From Poecilobothrus nobilitatus (taxonomy: Eukaryota > Arthropoda > Insecta > Diptera > Dolichopodidae): a DNA stretch of 64,000 nucleotides. The notes under the pieces are model-generated. The model was given only the letters and a program-made list of their open reading frames with translations. It made no database searches and was not told the origin of the DNA. The stretch spans positions 319,248,018-319,312,017 of the forward strand of contig OX352772.1 in the NCBI GenBank assembly GCA_947095535.1, written 5' to 3'. This document shows, in pieces, positions 49,726-60,379 of the stretch (its first letter is position 1; each line of letters begins with the position of its first letter). A program made the translations under genes and the position numbers.

Positions 49726-50430
49726 GTAAAACAGATTAAAAGCAATAAGTAAATAAAGATAAAATGATAAAGTAGAGAGAGAAAGAGACAGAGAATCAAA
49801 TAAATTTTTATGTGCGGATTTTATACCTCATCAAATTTAACACTATTTTCTTGTTACGTACATCCATATAATATTATTTTATTGTATGTAGTATATACTA
49901 ACTGTACATTTAGGTATATTTATATTTTATGTTACGGGCAATGTATATAACACAGTAATCATTATCAATTTATTAAAATCCTGTTTTTTGTGACCATAAT
50001 CTACGAAACTTTACGGACACGTCATAGTGTAAAGTTTGTAATGTTTTCATATTTGGCCACAACATTTAGTGTTTGAATAAATTGATTAGTGAGAATTTCG
50101 TGGCGACAGTCGATACTGGTTTGTTACGATTTAAATTTTAACTATTATTTAAACTTGAAATCGTAGATAATTTTCATTTAAAGGGATTTACTACAATGTT
50201 ATAAAACGTAACATGCAGGTTATTATGTGTAATGAAATTTCATTTTTTACATATTCCGTAACATATACATACATATATAATGGAAACGTTATATTATACT
50301 AAGAGTATTAAAAACTATTTACGACAATGATTACAACTATTTAAATCATTAAGAATAATTTACTTTCAGGATTTTAATTTTTTTATTTACTCAATAATAT
50401 GGTTTTTTTTTTTTTTTGTTATTTTTATAG

Positions 50431-50504
50431 AGTTGTTGTCCAGTTTGTAACGGCAGTTTTGGTAGTTACAATAATTATTTGTTTTTTATCATTTCAAAAA
50501 TACA
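50431..50504 (+). CDS. Possible exon encoding a transmembrane helix (weak)
   Basis: A T-rich tract ends GTTATTTTTATAG at 50430. The frame then gives VVVQFVTAVLVVTIIICFLS, a good transmembrane helix, before a possible donor GTATTG at 50505. The base composition (GTTGTTGTCCAG, ACGGCAG) stands out from the surroundings. The other frames contain Cys-rich words without support. No neighbouring exon could be tied to it. Confidence 0.22.
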
Positions 50505-50744
50505 GTATTGTACAAAAATAATACTAAAGAATTTATTTTTGTTTTAAATTAATTTGGATATAAAATCAAAGATTTGTTTCTAATACAATATTTTGAGCAT
50601 ATAGGGATATTTTTGGGACAAAAATTATATCCTTCCTTTTTCAGCTGAATAAAGTTATATAGTAATAAGTCCTATTTTTTAAAGAGACAAAATTTATATC
50701 CTTTTTCAGCTGAATAAAAGAATTGGTTAGGTGTTTTGTTTTTA

Positions 50745-50913
50745 GTGTATTCTCCTGCCACATAAATGTGACAAGGAAATTACACAGCCTTTCTTTTTCA
50801 GACGTTGCTGTAAATGTCGTAAGGGGAAATTTTTAAGGAAAGGGGAAACCCACACTCCCTCGGTGTTTTCAACGTATTTCATACTCTCTTACCCACTGGG
50901 CCATCGGGGCGCC
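50745..50913 (-). mobile_element. tRNA-derived SINE, copy 2, with 13-bp target-site duplication
   Basis: Flanked by the direct repeat TGTTTTGTTTTTA at 50732-50744 and 50914-50926. On the minus strand it begins GGCGCCCCGATGGCCCAGTG, continues GGTAAGAG (A-box region), and has AGTGTGGGTTTCCCC as a degraded B box. It ends with GGCTGTGTAATTTCC and CACATTTATGTGGCAGGAGA. Head and body are collinear with the copy at 22213-22400. Confidence 0.9.
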
Positions 50914-50926
50914 TGTTTTGTTTTTA

Positions 50927-52841
50927 ATAATGTTATAAAAAATTTATTGATTTTTTTTTTGTGAAAAAAACTAAAAAAAAAAAAACTGAATGATCTAAAG
51001 AACCTATTTAAATGATAGGCTACAGAACCTATCACTAAATTATGTTCAAACGAACTTGCAGCTCAAAAAATTTAGGTAGACTTTTAAAAGTTTTTTGACA
51101 ATAATATTTTAAATAATTTTTTTACTTTTAAATATAATAATATGTCATATCTATTTAATTTTTTGTTACAACATTGTACATACAGATATAGTATTTTTAA
51201 TGCATATATCAATACAAATAAATTTAAAGTAATTTTGCATAGTAAAATTTAAAAAACACAATAAAAAAAAAAAAAAAAAGGTAGGATAATCTAAAAAATG
51301 TCTCAATCAGAAAATTACTGGTCATCATGATGGAGTGTTAAAGGTATACCTATACTTATATTTTTATTCATTCTTATAACTACTACATAATTTCTTTTTT
51401 CTTTTTTGAACATTGAAATGAAAAAAATATCTATAGATATAATATGTATATAAATTAAATTTTATGTATAAAAAATATATTCAGATTCATTTTTACTTTT
51501 GTGTAAAACTATATATACATACATAGAAACATTTTAGATTTATATAGATATGTATATATGTGTAATTTTAATGGTATTGCCACGAAATTAAGCTATTTTA
51601 ATTTTTATGAGTTTAATGTTGTTGGTTTCGTATTTTTTTTTTTACAGTTTTCCTTTTTGTTTTTTCTATACTCTTGGCTTACAATTAGGTCATTAAAGAT
51701 ATAAGCTATTTGGTATTATATATTTGTTTCATTATATATTAATATATTATATAATATATACAACATACTAATATACTCTATATTAAACCTACATATAAAT
51801 ATAAATACGGAAATGCTAAGCATAATTATATAAAGTCCTGTCATTAGTGGTTTGGCTTTACCTAAATTAGTTTCGTTATTTTTTTTTCTCTTTTTTTTTT
51901 TTTTTGTCACAAATATCTTTTTATTTTTTTTATTATTTTATTTCCTTTCTTTCCTTAAAAATTTATTTTCTAATTTCCTGATTTTAGTTTTCTTTTAATA
52001 TTGTTCCCATTCAAATTCGTTTTAAAAGCTCTTCAATCACATTTCTAGGAAAAAAAAAAATACCTTTTATGCAAAGAATAGAGAAAATAATTATTAAGAC
52101 AAAAGTTAAAGAATTAGTTACATATTATTATTAGTTTTACATATGATTTTGGTGTCTACATTGGTCTCTACATAAAATATTTGGTATCTATGTTGATTTA
52201 TTGATTATTTCATTAATTGATTTATTCATTATTTTATTGAGGTTGTTCATTAATAAATTCACTTCGCTTATAATGTAATTCCTATTGCTATGAGTTTACA
52301 TGTTACTTTGAAGTTATCGGCACGGCTTCTTTCTTTGAATATCCTTTATTGGGTTTTATTTTTACAACTTCCTATTTATTTAAAGTCACAAAATTAAAAA
52401 GAAAAGGTTTGGTTTTTAGACGATACGGTTTGTTTCATAAAGATGTCAAAAATTACATCAATTTTTAATAACATCTAATTGAAAGTTAACATTTTAATAA
52501 CAAAGTCATCTAATTGAAAGTGATATCTGGTTATTGTCATCAAAATGTTGAAAAAGAATTAAATAAATTATAACCAAAGTGTAGAATTTACAGATAGACT
52601 TTAAGACGTTAGTCCAAAAAATTGGGTTTTCATTTTAATTGTTTCTATAATCTTTAATTGCAAAATCTAAACAAAACTCCAAAGTCGAAGAAACCAAAAA
52701 TAAAAAACAAAAAAAAAAAATTTTTCACAATATTGAAAGAAAAAACAAACCTTTATCATTATTCATCATGTTCATATAATATTATATAAAAGTCCTATTC
52801 TATTACTAAGTAAAATAATAAAAACTTTAATCTTATTTTAG
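50927..52841. other. AT-rich stretch without recognisable gene
   Basis: Homopolymers and TA-rich DNA. A 14-bp direct repeat CATCTAATTGAAAGT occurs at about 52473 and 52507. Confidence 0.6.
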
Positions 52842-52882
52842 TGAAAGACCTCTTAGCAGCTTTAAGAACATATCAGCAAAAT
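52842..52882 (+). CDS. Possible short internal exon (weak)
   Basis: An acceptor TCTTATTTTAG ends at 52841. The frame reads KDLLAALRTYQQN, an amphipathic-helix-like sequence with non-AT-biased codons, then GTATTA as a possible donor at 52883. The length is 41 nt. This is a composition-based guess with no partner exon. Confidence 0.22.
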
Positions 52883-53636
52883 GTATTATTTCATTTAGGG
52901 AGCAAAAAAAAAAAAATTATAGCATAACATTTAATTCTGGCATATAAAAATAAAAACAAAATAACAAACAAAATAAACAAAAAATAAATAAATAAACTTT
53001 CCTTTTCTCTTACATTATATCATTTTGAATCTTCAATTTATTTTATTTTTAGGTTTTTCTTTCCTAGAATTTTGTATTTAGATTTAATTTCAAAAAAACA
53101 AAAAAAAAAAAAATAAAACCTAAGGAATACTAAAATTAAAATAAGGTTATGTTTATTATATACATTTATATATTATATTCTATCTTGTATATAACTTTGT
53201 ATATAATTGTATGTAAACATATTGTGCATTAAAATACCCGAAAAAGATACCATGTGTAAAGTAAAAAATAAATAATGTTGTATATATTATATACCTAAAT
53301 TTATTTATATGGAAAATTTTACGACGGAAAAAGGAAAAGTCTATCAAAAAAGGAAACAGAAAAACACAACATTAGAAACACATTCGTCCTTTAGCATTTT
53401 GGCAAAAACAAAAAAAAAAAAAAATAAAACAAACACACACTAATAAAAATAAACTTAAAGAGAGAAAGGAAAATATATAATGTGAAGAAAACTTTAAAAA
53501 GCAATCATTTGAACTACTACTGAATGATAGAAGTGACTGTCTAGGTTTTAATATTATATACATGAAATGAAAACCAAAGAAATTAACCAAACTAACAATA
53601 GGATAAATTACAAAAAAATATTTATTACTTTAAATT
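52883..53636. other. AT-rich stretch without recognisable gene
   Basis: A-rich + strand segment. The minus frame 53372-53590 is a Phe/Ser/Leu-rich low-complexity reading and is not called. Confidence 0.6.
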
Positions 53637-53830
53637 TTTGTTTTTTTTTTTGTTTTTAGTTTATTCCCCTACCACATAAATGTGACAAGGAGATTACACA
53701 GCCTTCCCTTTCCAAGTCTAACTGTAAAAAATGTCGTAAGGGGGACTTATTCTTACGACATGTGTCAGATTCAAACCCACACTCCCTTTGATTTTATACG
53801 CTCTTACCCACTAGGATATCGAAGCCCCTG
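53637..53830 (-). mobile_element. tRNA-derived SINE, copy 3
   Basis: A 9-bp direct repeat CTTTAAATT (53628-53636 and 53831-53839) and an A-rich tail (T-rich at 53637-53660 on +) mark the ends. The minus strand starts CAGGGGCTTCGATATCCTAG, GTGGGTAAGAG, with B box GGTTTGAATCT at 53767-53777. The body contains a perfect 10-bp inverted repeat, ATGTCGTAAG (53731-53740) and CTTACGACAT (53752-53761), partly kept in the other copies. The frame 53682-53888 is not a gene. Confidence 0.9.
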
Positions 53831-54042
53831 CTTTAAATTACAAAGCCAATTTTCAATTTTAAATTTTAGATACACTAAAAATTTTTAAAGGCATTGTTAA
53901 TATTTTAGCCACTAATCACCCTATTATAGAATTATACCAACATAATACTTTTAGTTTTATTAAATTATTCAAACTATACTAAAATAAAGTTAAAGTTGAA
54001 ATATAAAACAAAAAACGAAATTTATCTTAAGATATTAGGTCA

Positions 54043-54135
54043 AATGCCTAAAACTAAGCTTGAAGTTAAATTTCACTTTTTCAAGCAAAAAATACAAGTT
54101 CAAGGGTAACCTGACTTCATTTTAAAATTGGGATC
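54043..54135 (+). repeat. Degenerate relative of the 39299-39433 fold-back element
   Basis: GGTCAAATGCCTAAAACTAA, GCTTGAAGTTAAAT and CAAGTTCAAGGGTAA follow the order of GGCCGAATGCATTAAACTGA, GCTCGAGCTTAAAT and CGAGTTCAAGCGTAA in that element. The right arm is decayed. Confidence 0.45.
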
Positions 54136-55001
54136 TTATTAATAGACAAAAGAGGCTAAGATATGAGGGTTAGAAAGAGTGTCCGAATTGGCTTATTTTA
54201 TCAACATATAAGTAAGGAATTTGATATATAAAAAGAAAAGAATTTTTTTTTTTTGCCTTACCTTGAATAAATCAAAACGAATTATCAAATTTCGAATAGT
54301 TGCTTTAAATTTTTTGTATAAATGGACATACCAAAGAAAAAATTGAAACAAATATGCGGAAATTTACGATGATCAGGATATTCCCAAAATGAAATTTTAT
54401 TTTTGAATAATTTTGGCAATAATATTATATAGGTAGGTATATAGAAATTTATAATATACATAATATACTACATATTATATTATATTCTTTTATACTATAC
54501 TTTTACTTATATTGGTACATATGTTAGAAAAGTATTTATGAAAATTTAATTTGTATTATTTTTTTTGTTTTTTTTTTATAAATATAAAAAATATTTTAAA
54601 TAGTTATTTCGCATTTTTATTTGTTTGCATATATCTTGTTAGTTTCTTATTAATTTTTGGTAATATTGGTGAATGTGGTCATATTAAACCATACTAAATC
54701 ATATAAAAAATAAATTTATTTCTTTTTCAATTTTTTTTTTCATATACCTAATACAAATTTTAGGCATTGGTCTACTAGTAAAATCTATTTAAGTTTTTAT
54801 ATTTAAATATATTGTATCAATAGATAAAATAATAACATTTTTTATACATATGATTTTTGAGTTCTTATGACTTGTATTATCTATGATATGTATATTTAAT
54901 ATGTGTATATTAAACAAGTTTGTTGGTTTATTTTAGTTGATGGAAAATTACTGAGTTAAGACACCGTTATACCTAAATGAGATCAAAGAAGCTTGGAAAT
55001 T

Positions 55002-55136
55002 GTGAATATAGAAACTCTACTAAACGAAAAGAAACCTGGAAAGCCAAAGTTAAAGTGATTTGGTCGTATAAAAAAGGATATGAAGCAAAAGTATTTAAAG
55101 TGGACGGCAATCCAAGATAGGGAAACTTTATATGAA
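55002..55136 (+). pseudogene. RTE-like LINE C-terminal scrap
   Basis: The frame reads ETLLNEKKPGKPKLK, stop, FGRIKKDMKQKYLKWTAIQD and RETLYEN. This is the K-x-G-x-PK-x-+W-...-+KDM...DR pattern seen at the C-terminus of RTE/BovB-type reverse transcriptases. The TGA replaces the conserved Trp. Homology is abruptly cut at 55137, where the TATACCC repeat begins, so that repeat probably inserted into it. The minus-strand frame 54973-55167 is its shadow. Confidence 0.55.
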
Positions 55137-55137
55137 A

Positions 55138-56180
55138 ACAAGTAAAAGTAACAGTAAGTCGATGCAACCGACTTATTTATACCCTACACCTAAAAAATTC
55201 AAATTAAATTAAAAATCCATAAGTTATTTTAGTTAAGTATTTAATATAACTAAGCTAAAAAAATAAATGCTTTTATAACCTTTGTACAAAATTTCAGATT
55301 TCTATCTTTATTAAATTCGAAAATATGCTTGTTAGGTCTTGAAAAGTGTGTGAAGGCACGCGGACCACCACCCCAATTCATCTCAAATTTTAGAGACATC
55401 AACAGGGTAGAACGTTCTTATATCAAATTTCAAGTTTATATATTTATTAATTTCGAAGATATGCTTGTTTGGTCTTAGGAGTTGTGTGGCAGATACCCGA
55501 ACAACCATTCTAATTCATCTTAAATTTTGGACAAATCAGGGGTTCAGGAAACAACACCCTAGTACCAAATTTGAAGTTTCTATCTTTATAAATTTCGAAT
55601 ATATGCTTGTTCGGTTTTGGGATTTGTATGGGAGGTACCCGAACAACCACTCCAATTCATCTCAAATTTTGAGGATATCAGGTATTTAGGAAACAGCATC
55701 CTCGTATCAAATTTGAAGTTCCTATCTTTATTATTTTCGAAGATATGCATGTTCGGTTTTGGGAGTTGTATGGGAGGTACCCGAACAGCTCCTTCAATTC
55801 ATCTCAAATTTGGGACAAATCAGGGGTTCAGGAAACAACACCCCAGTACCAAATTTTAAGTTTCTATCTTTATTAATTTCGAAAATATGCGTATTAGGTT
55901 TTGGGAGTTGTATGGTAGGTACTCGAACGCATGGTCCGATTTCGCCCATTTACAATCCCCGCCTTACCTTAGTCATTGTTAACCTACAGTATAAATTTCA
56001 CCAAGCATCATTATTTTTTGAGTTATCGTGCGTACGGACGGACGGACATCGCTAAATCGACTCCGGCGGTGATCCTGATTCAGAATATATATACATGTCT
56101 ATACCTAACTCGCTTCCTTTTGGTGGTTAGAAACACCATACCAAAGTTAATATACCCTATACTTAATGTGTAGGGTATAA
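55138..56180 (+). repeat. TATACCC-family dispersed repeat, copy 3
   Basis: The left end AAGTAAAAGTAACAGTAAGT is followed by the hairpin TAAGTCG/CGACTTA and TTATACCCTACACCT. The right end is TGTGTAGGGTATAA. Internal tandem units start near 55405, then at 55539, 55681 and 55823, the last three exactly 142 bp apart. The GGACGGACGG and AAATCGACTC blocks precede the right end. AAAACA/AAAACAC at the borders (55135-55140 and about 56179-56184) may be a short target duplication. Frames 55465-55689, 55617-55859, 55759-56055 and 55976-56173 are repeat artefacts. Confidence 0.85.
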
Positions 56181-56871
56181 AAACACAGGAAAGAAGAAGA
56201 ATAATACTTCATTTTAAGATGTTGTAAGAGGTAAATTTGTTTTAAAAGATTACAAAGAATTCATTATTTCATTTAGAAATTTGATATTAAGTTTGGTATT
56301 AAAAGTACAAAAATATATTATAGAAATAAAATATTTAAATAGAATAGTGTTGCCAACTGGAATTTCTGTACATTATATTTAAAAATAAAAGTTGTTAACA
56401 AATGGATATTTTAAATTGCAATTTATATTTTATTATTGTAATTTTTTAAGATCAAGACCTAATATAATACATTTTATATGCTTTTATATTTAATTTAAAA
56501 TTTGTGTACAAGTGTGTTCAAAATAAAAATTTTCAGCTAATAGAAGTACCATTTTGATGTCCGTATCATATAATTTTTTGCGATATCAAAAACCACTAGT
56601 TCCGGTTGTAGAAAAGTAAAAATAAAACGGGTTCGAATTTATGAGTTTAAAACTAACTTCTTTTCTGAAGAATTTATTAGCAAATTAAATTTTAAATATA
56701 AAACTCGTATGCATTAATTTTTTTTATTAAGCGGTAACTGAAAACATTATGGATGTAAACTTTCATTTGACCAATCTACACTAAAATTTAAGAGAAAATT
56801 TCGTTTTTGATATATAGGGAAACTCTTTCATTTTAAAATACGATATAATTTTTTTGTTAAATACGAAATCA
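56181..56871. other. Gene-free stretch
   Basis: AT-rich with no recognisable gene. The first bases after the repeat may be the continuation of the interrupted RTE-like 3' region. Confidence 0.5.
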
Positions 56872-57112
56872 TTTTTTTTTTTTTAAATTATATGTACTTC
56901 TAATTCGAACGTAGCCATTAAGTGCTAATATTAATTCTATTTTTATTTAATTGTAAAAAATTAGTTAAAAAGCAATTCATTTTCTTTTTACTATATAAGG
57001 TAAAAACTTAGAAACTAGCTTAAAACTACTTAACCTAACGTACGATCCTAGCCTACATTACGCTAAATAAATATACTGTATTAAAAAATTAATACAATAT
57101 ATTTTGTTAAAA

Positions 57113-57379
57113 TTAGTTTTGTAACCACCAATAATTTATGTTGTCAATCAAATCTCTGGAGTATCTCATATCCCTAGAGTCATACTCTAATTTGGTGCAT
57201 ATAGTCCGTCTATTATAATGGAATAATAGGGCGACATGGCTTTGGTTTTCAATAAAACCATATTTTTCTAGATAAATAAAATGTTCGGGTGTTACAAAGC
57301 CCGATCTTAATGTTCTTCTTATATACTCCTCGTTATGGTAGAATATATGGGATATTAGACCATTTTCCGGAGTGTTCAT
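57113..57379 (-). pseudogene. LINE-1 copy A C-terminal domain fragment
   Basis: An 88-codon open piece, NTPENGLISHIFYHNEEYI ... HVALLFHYNRRTIC ... YWWLQN, matching the ends of copies B and C. The intervening 57380-57779 still translates in mixed frames to equivalents of copy B (for example NISASLMEKIRKLKRKCIR), with interruptions. Confidence 0.85.
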
Positions 57380-57779
57380 TGCTCTGTCAAATTGCTCATG
57401 AAATTATCGATTCTTTTTACTTTTGACTCTCTGTATATGTATTTATTTGATAAATAATGCAAAAAGTTTGTTTCCTAATTTCATTAATACAGACTCTTAT
57501 ACACTTTCTCTTCAATTTGCGAATCTTTTCCATCAGACTAGCACTTATATTGTACCTTATTGGGACTGCATAAGTGAGTGTAGGTCGTATAAATGCTTAA
57601 TAGCTTAAAATTTTTACCTTAGAACTAATAACTTTATTATAAAACAATTTTTTGCATGCCATAAATGCTTTATTCCCTTTCGGAATTGCTTCTTTAACAT
57701 GTAGGGAGTAGTTAAGGTTATAAGTTAGATTTACTCCAAGTGATTTGGCCTGTTTTTTGTCGGGCAAGATATTGTTAAT

Positions 57780-58178
57780 TTAACTTTTAATTTTAAATTT
57801 TCTCCAATGTTTTTTTAAATTATTATTCAAGTTTTTATATGTGTTTCGAAAAAGAATAGTTTCATATTTATTATGATTTATATTTAGCCGCCAAATCTTG
57901 CAATAGTCTATTACGGTATTGAACATTATTTGCGTCATTTTATTGATTTTAGCTACCTTACAATCGCTGGCATAAATTATTAGATCGTCCGCAAAGGCTA
58001 AAGCGTTGTTTTCTCCTTTTATTCCGCCTAGTATTTTTTGGAGATCGTTTATGTAGATTGAAAATAAAATGGAAGAATTAACCGTACCTTGTTGTAGGTC
58101 GTTTTTGATCTTGTGAGTTTTATGCGTAGTTTTTGTCGCAATGTAGAAATTGTTGTCGGATACCATATCGTGTATCAA
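57780..58178 (-). pseudogene. LINE-1 copy A reverse-transcriptase core fragment
   Basis: A 132-codon open piece of copy A carrying LQQGTVNSSILFSIYI (fingers-palm B motif), LAFADDLIIYAS (catalytic FADD) and DYCKIWRLNINHNKYETILF (primer-grip side). It is collinear with the start of the copy B frame (LLQGTVNAPILFSLY, FADDIIIYS, DYCKIWKLKINFNKCETILF). It is flanked by frameshifts, so it is only part of a dead polymerase. The apparent Met start is meaningless. Confidence 0.85.
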
Positions 58179-58328
58179 ACTGACAGGTGGTTTGGAAATT
58201 TGTATTTATATAATTTGTAAATTAGTCTGTCCAACCATATACTATTAAACGCTTTCTCCAAATCAATGAGGCATGCACCAGTAGCATACTTTTTATTAAT
58301 GCTTCAGCAAACATCTGATATGAATTTT

Positions 58329-58753
58329 ATTTATTTATTTATTTAAGTCTAACATTATACAATTAATTGTTATAATATCAGTAGAGCCCTCGGCTACTAA
58401 GGCCATTTTGGGCTTGACAGTGTTATTTACATTAGAAAATGCAAACAAAATCCATAAAATTTGTACAATATTTAAAATCTGGGACAACATTTAATTTTTA
58501 CCTAAAATAGTTTAGCTCTCAATTCTGTATAAACTGTAATATAATTGCTATGTTAATGTGTTATTAAACAAAATATTGTAAATAAAGTAATTAAATCTAA
58601 ATAAATCTTAAATTCTAATTGTAACCACAAAACAACAAACCTAACGAATCCTAGCAAAATTATTGAACTAATCAAATATAATGTAAATATAAAAGAAAAA
58701 ATTAACTTAAGATAACACTTATAGTATAATATAATATAATAAATATAAAACAT
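58329..58753 (-). mobile_element. Short retroposon inserted into LINE-1 copy A, 13-bp target-site duplication
   Basis: The direct repeat TGATATGAATTTT is at 58316-58328 and 58754-58766. Removing the 425-bp insert restores the copy A frame across HGTVHAVTKFISDVC to YATGACLIDLEKAF. The left edge is (TTTA)n on +, so in minus orientation the insert ends TTAGACTTAAATAAATAAAT, a typical tail of some non-LTR elements. It contains the GC-richer AGTAGCCGAGGGCTCTACTG (about 58383-58402). It is probably the 3' UTR of another LINE family or a SINE. The minus frame 58553-58753 inside it has no domain. Confidence 0.9.
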
Positions 58754-58946
58754 TGATATGAATTTTGTAACAGCATGTACAGTTCCATGCTTTTACCTAA
58801 ATCCAAATTGGTTATCCGCGAAAATGTTATTTTCGACAACAAAAGAATTTATTTTATCATTGATTATGGTTTCAAATGTTTTGCTTATATTTGGTAACAG
58901 ACTAATTGGCCTATAATTTCCGAGATCAGTTTATTTATAGTAAGTT

Positions 58947-60364
58947 TTTTTTTTTTTTTTAAATTAAACTTTATTTTTCTTCATAATACTCTTATAATAA
59001 CTTAGCCTAAAAAAGTTTAACAAAAACAGCTTTTTGAAAATGCTATTAATATTTAAATTTGGTATAATTTTTATATTAATTTTACGCATTGTTTTGTTAT
59101 CAAAATTTTTTTTTTTTAGTTTTTTGAACAAATATTTTCTTTTCTTAATTTTGTTATTGGAAAGGTGAATAAAAAAAAACCAATGTTATTTCATTCTATA
59201 AGATAAAAAAAACTTAACCTACTTAACCTAATTAAAAACATTATGTATATTTATTACTTAATTCTAGTTAATGAGTGTTTTCCAACCACCAGTAATTTCT
59301 CTTTATTAATTTGTCCTTTTCTGGTATGGACATTTCATACTTTAAATTATCTCCGTTTATTTCGCCCGGATGGTATTCAATGACTTTACATGTGGCCCGT
59401 CTATTATAGTGATATAATAGAGGGACATGGTTATCGTCTTGAATATAGCCGTGTTTATCTAAAAAGATAAAATGTTCAGGGGCTATGAAGCCGGTGAGCA
59501 TTGTCTTTTTAATGTACTCCTCATTGTGGTAGAATATATGTGATATTAAACCATTTTCAGGAGTTTTTTGTGCTCTATCATAATGATTTCGGATTAATTT
59601 TATTATAAAATTATCTATTCTTATGATTTGTGCTTCCTTATACAAATATTTGTTGGAATAATAATATTTGTATTCGGATTCGGGCTTTCTATAAATGTTA
59701 GTACAAGCTCTTATGCACTTTCTTTCAAATTTTCGAAGTGTTTCCATTAAACTGGCACTAATGTTGTACCATATAGGTGCACCATATACAAGTGTTGGTC
59801 TTATTAATGTTTGGTAACAAACTATCTTAACTCTTTTACTTATGTTTTTGTTGTAAAACAGTTTTTTTGCTGCCATAAACGCTTTGTTACCATTTGATAT
59901 AATATGCTTTGTGTGATCTATGTAATGTAAGTTTCGATGTAGTTGGACTCCCAGATACTTAACTGTTTTTTTGTTTATCAAGAGTGACCGGTTTGGGGCT
60001 CTAATGGAGAAACTCTTCCAGTTTCTTCTAATATCGCTGTTGGTTTTATCTACAGTGTTGCGAAATAAAATAGTTTCGCATTTGTTAAAGTTTATTTTAA
60101 GCTTCCATATTTTGCAGTAGTCGATTATAATGTTAAACATTTCTTGTACTTTTTTCTTGTTGTTTTCAACACTTTCATTAGCGGAATATATAATAATATC
60201 ATCGGCAAAAGCTATAGCATAATTGTTGCCTCTTACTCGTTCTAGCAGGTTTAATAATTCAGAAAGGTACAATGAAAATAATATTGGTGCATTGACGGTA
60301 CCTTGCAAAAGGCCATTATCAATAGAAAAGGTTTTATGCTGCCTACTGAAACTATTATGTACAA
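58947..60364 (-). mobile_element. LINE-1 copy B: young 5'-truncated insertion inside copy A, 15-bp target-site duplication
   Basis: The repeat TATTTATAGTAAGTT is at 58932-58946 and 60365-60379. A poly-A tail (T run to 58960 on +) abuts the left copy. In minus orientation the insertion comprises the 3' half of the polymerase, stop codon, about 320 bp of 3' UTR and the tail. The left target repeat directly adjoins copy A sequence reading TDLGNYRPISLL, so copy B landed in or at the edge of copy A. The frame is fully open from the truncation point to the stop, unlike copies A and C, which marks it as the most recent of the three. Confidence 0.9.
59268..60364 (-). CDS. LINE-1 copy B reverse transcriptase, C-terminal ~365 codons (5'-truncated ORF2)
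   Basis: Non-LTR retrotransposon polymerase. The frame enters at the truncation (VHNSFSRQHKTFSIDNGL) and continues LLQGTVNAPILFSLYLSEL (motif B region) and YAIAFADDIIIYSANE (motif C, two catalytic Asp present). Then come DYCKIWKLKINFNKCETILF, VKYLGVQLHRNLHYI, RPTLVYGAPIWYNISASLM and FERKCIRACTNIYRKPESEY. The C-terminal domain ends NYWWLENTH, stop. There is no in-frame break. Motif A, the fingers, and any endonuclease and ORF1 are missing, so it cannot be an active enzyme. The LLQ codon run has no real start Met because this is an internal fragment. The family is on the Jockey/R1/I side of the non-LTR elements. Confidence 0.9.
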
Positions 60365-60379
60365 TATTTATAGTAAGTT

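Larger units (their letters stand above)
56872..58932 (-). mobile_element. LINE-1 copy A: old non-LTR retrotransposon, interrupted by two insertions
   Basis: The poly-A tail (T run 56872-56884 on +) and 3' UTR are followed, on the minus strand, by a near-complete polymerase region in broken frames. In sense order these are NYRPISLLPNISKTFETI and DNQFGFR (about 58800-58920), HGTVHAVTKFISDVC, ACLIDLEKAFNSIW (motif A, about 58235-58280), LQQGTVNSSILFSIYINDL and ALAFADDLIIYAS (motifs B and C, in frame 57780-58178). The C-terminal domain ends in YWWLQN (57113-57379). The first motif-A Asp is kept, and the second acidic residue of EKAFD is N. Several stops and frameshifts make it inactive. Its 5' limit was not located beyond the copy B insertion. 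Confidence 0.85.

Noticed and set aside
54973..55167. Minus-strand frame of 64 codons
   Set aside because: It is the shadow of the RTE-like reading on the plus strand and runs into the TATACCC repeat.
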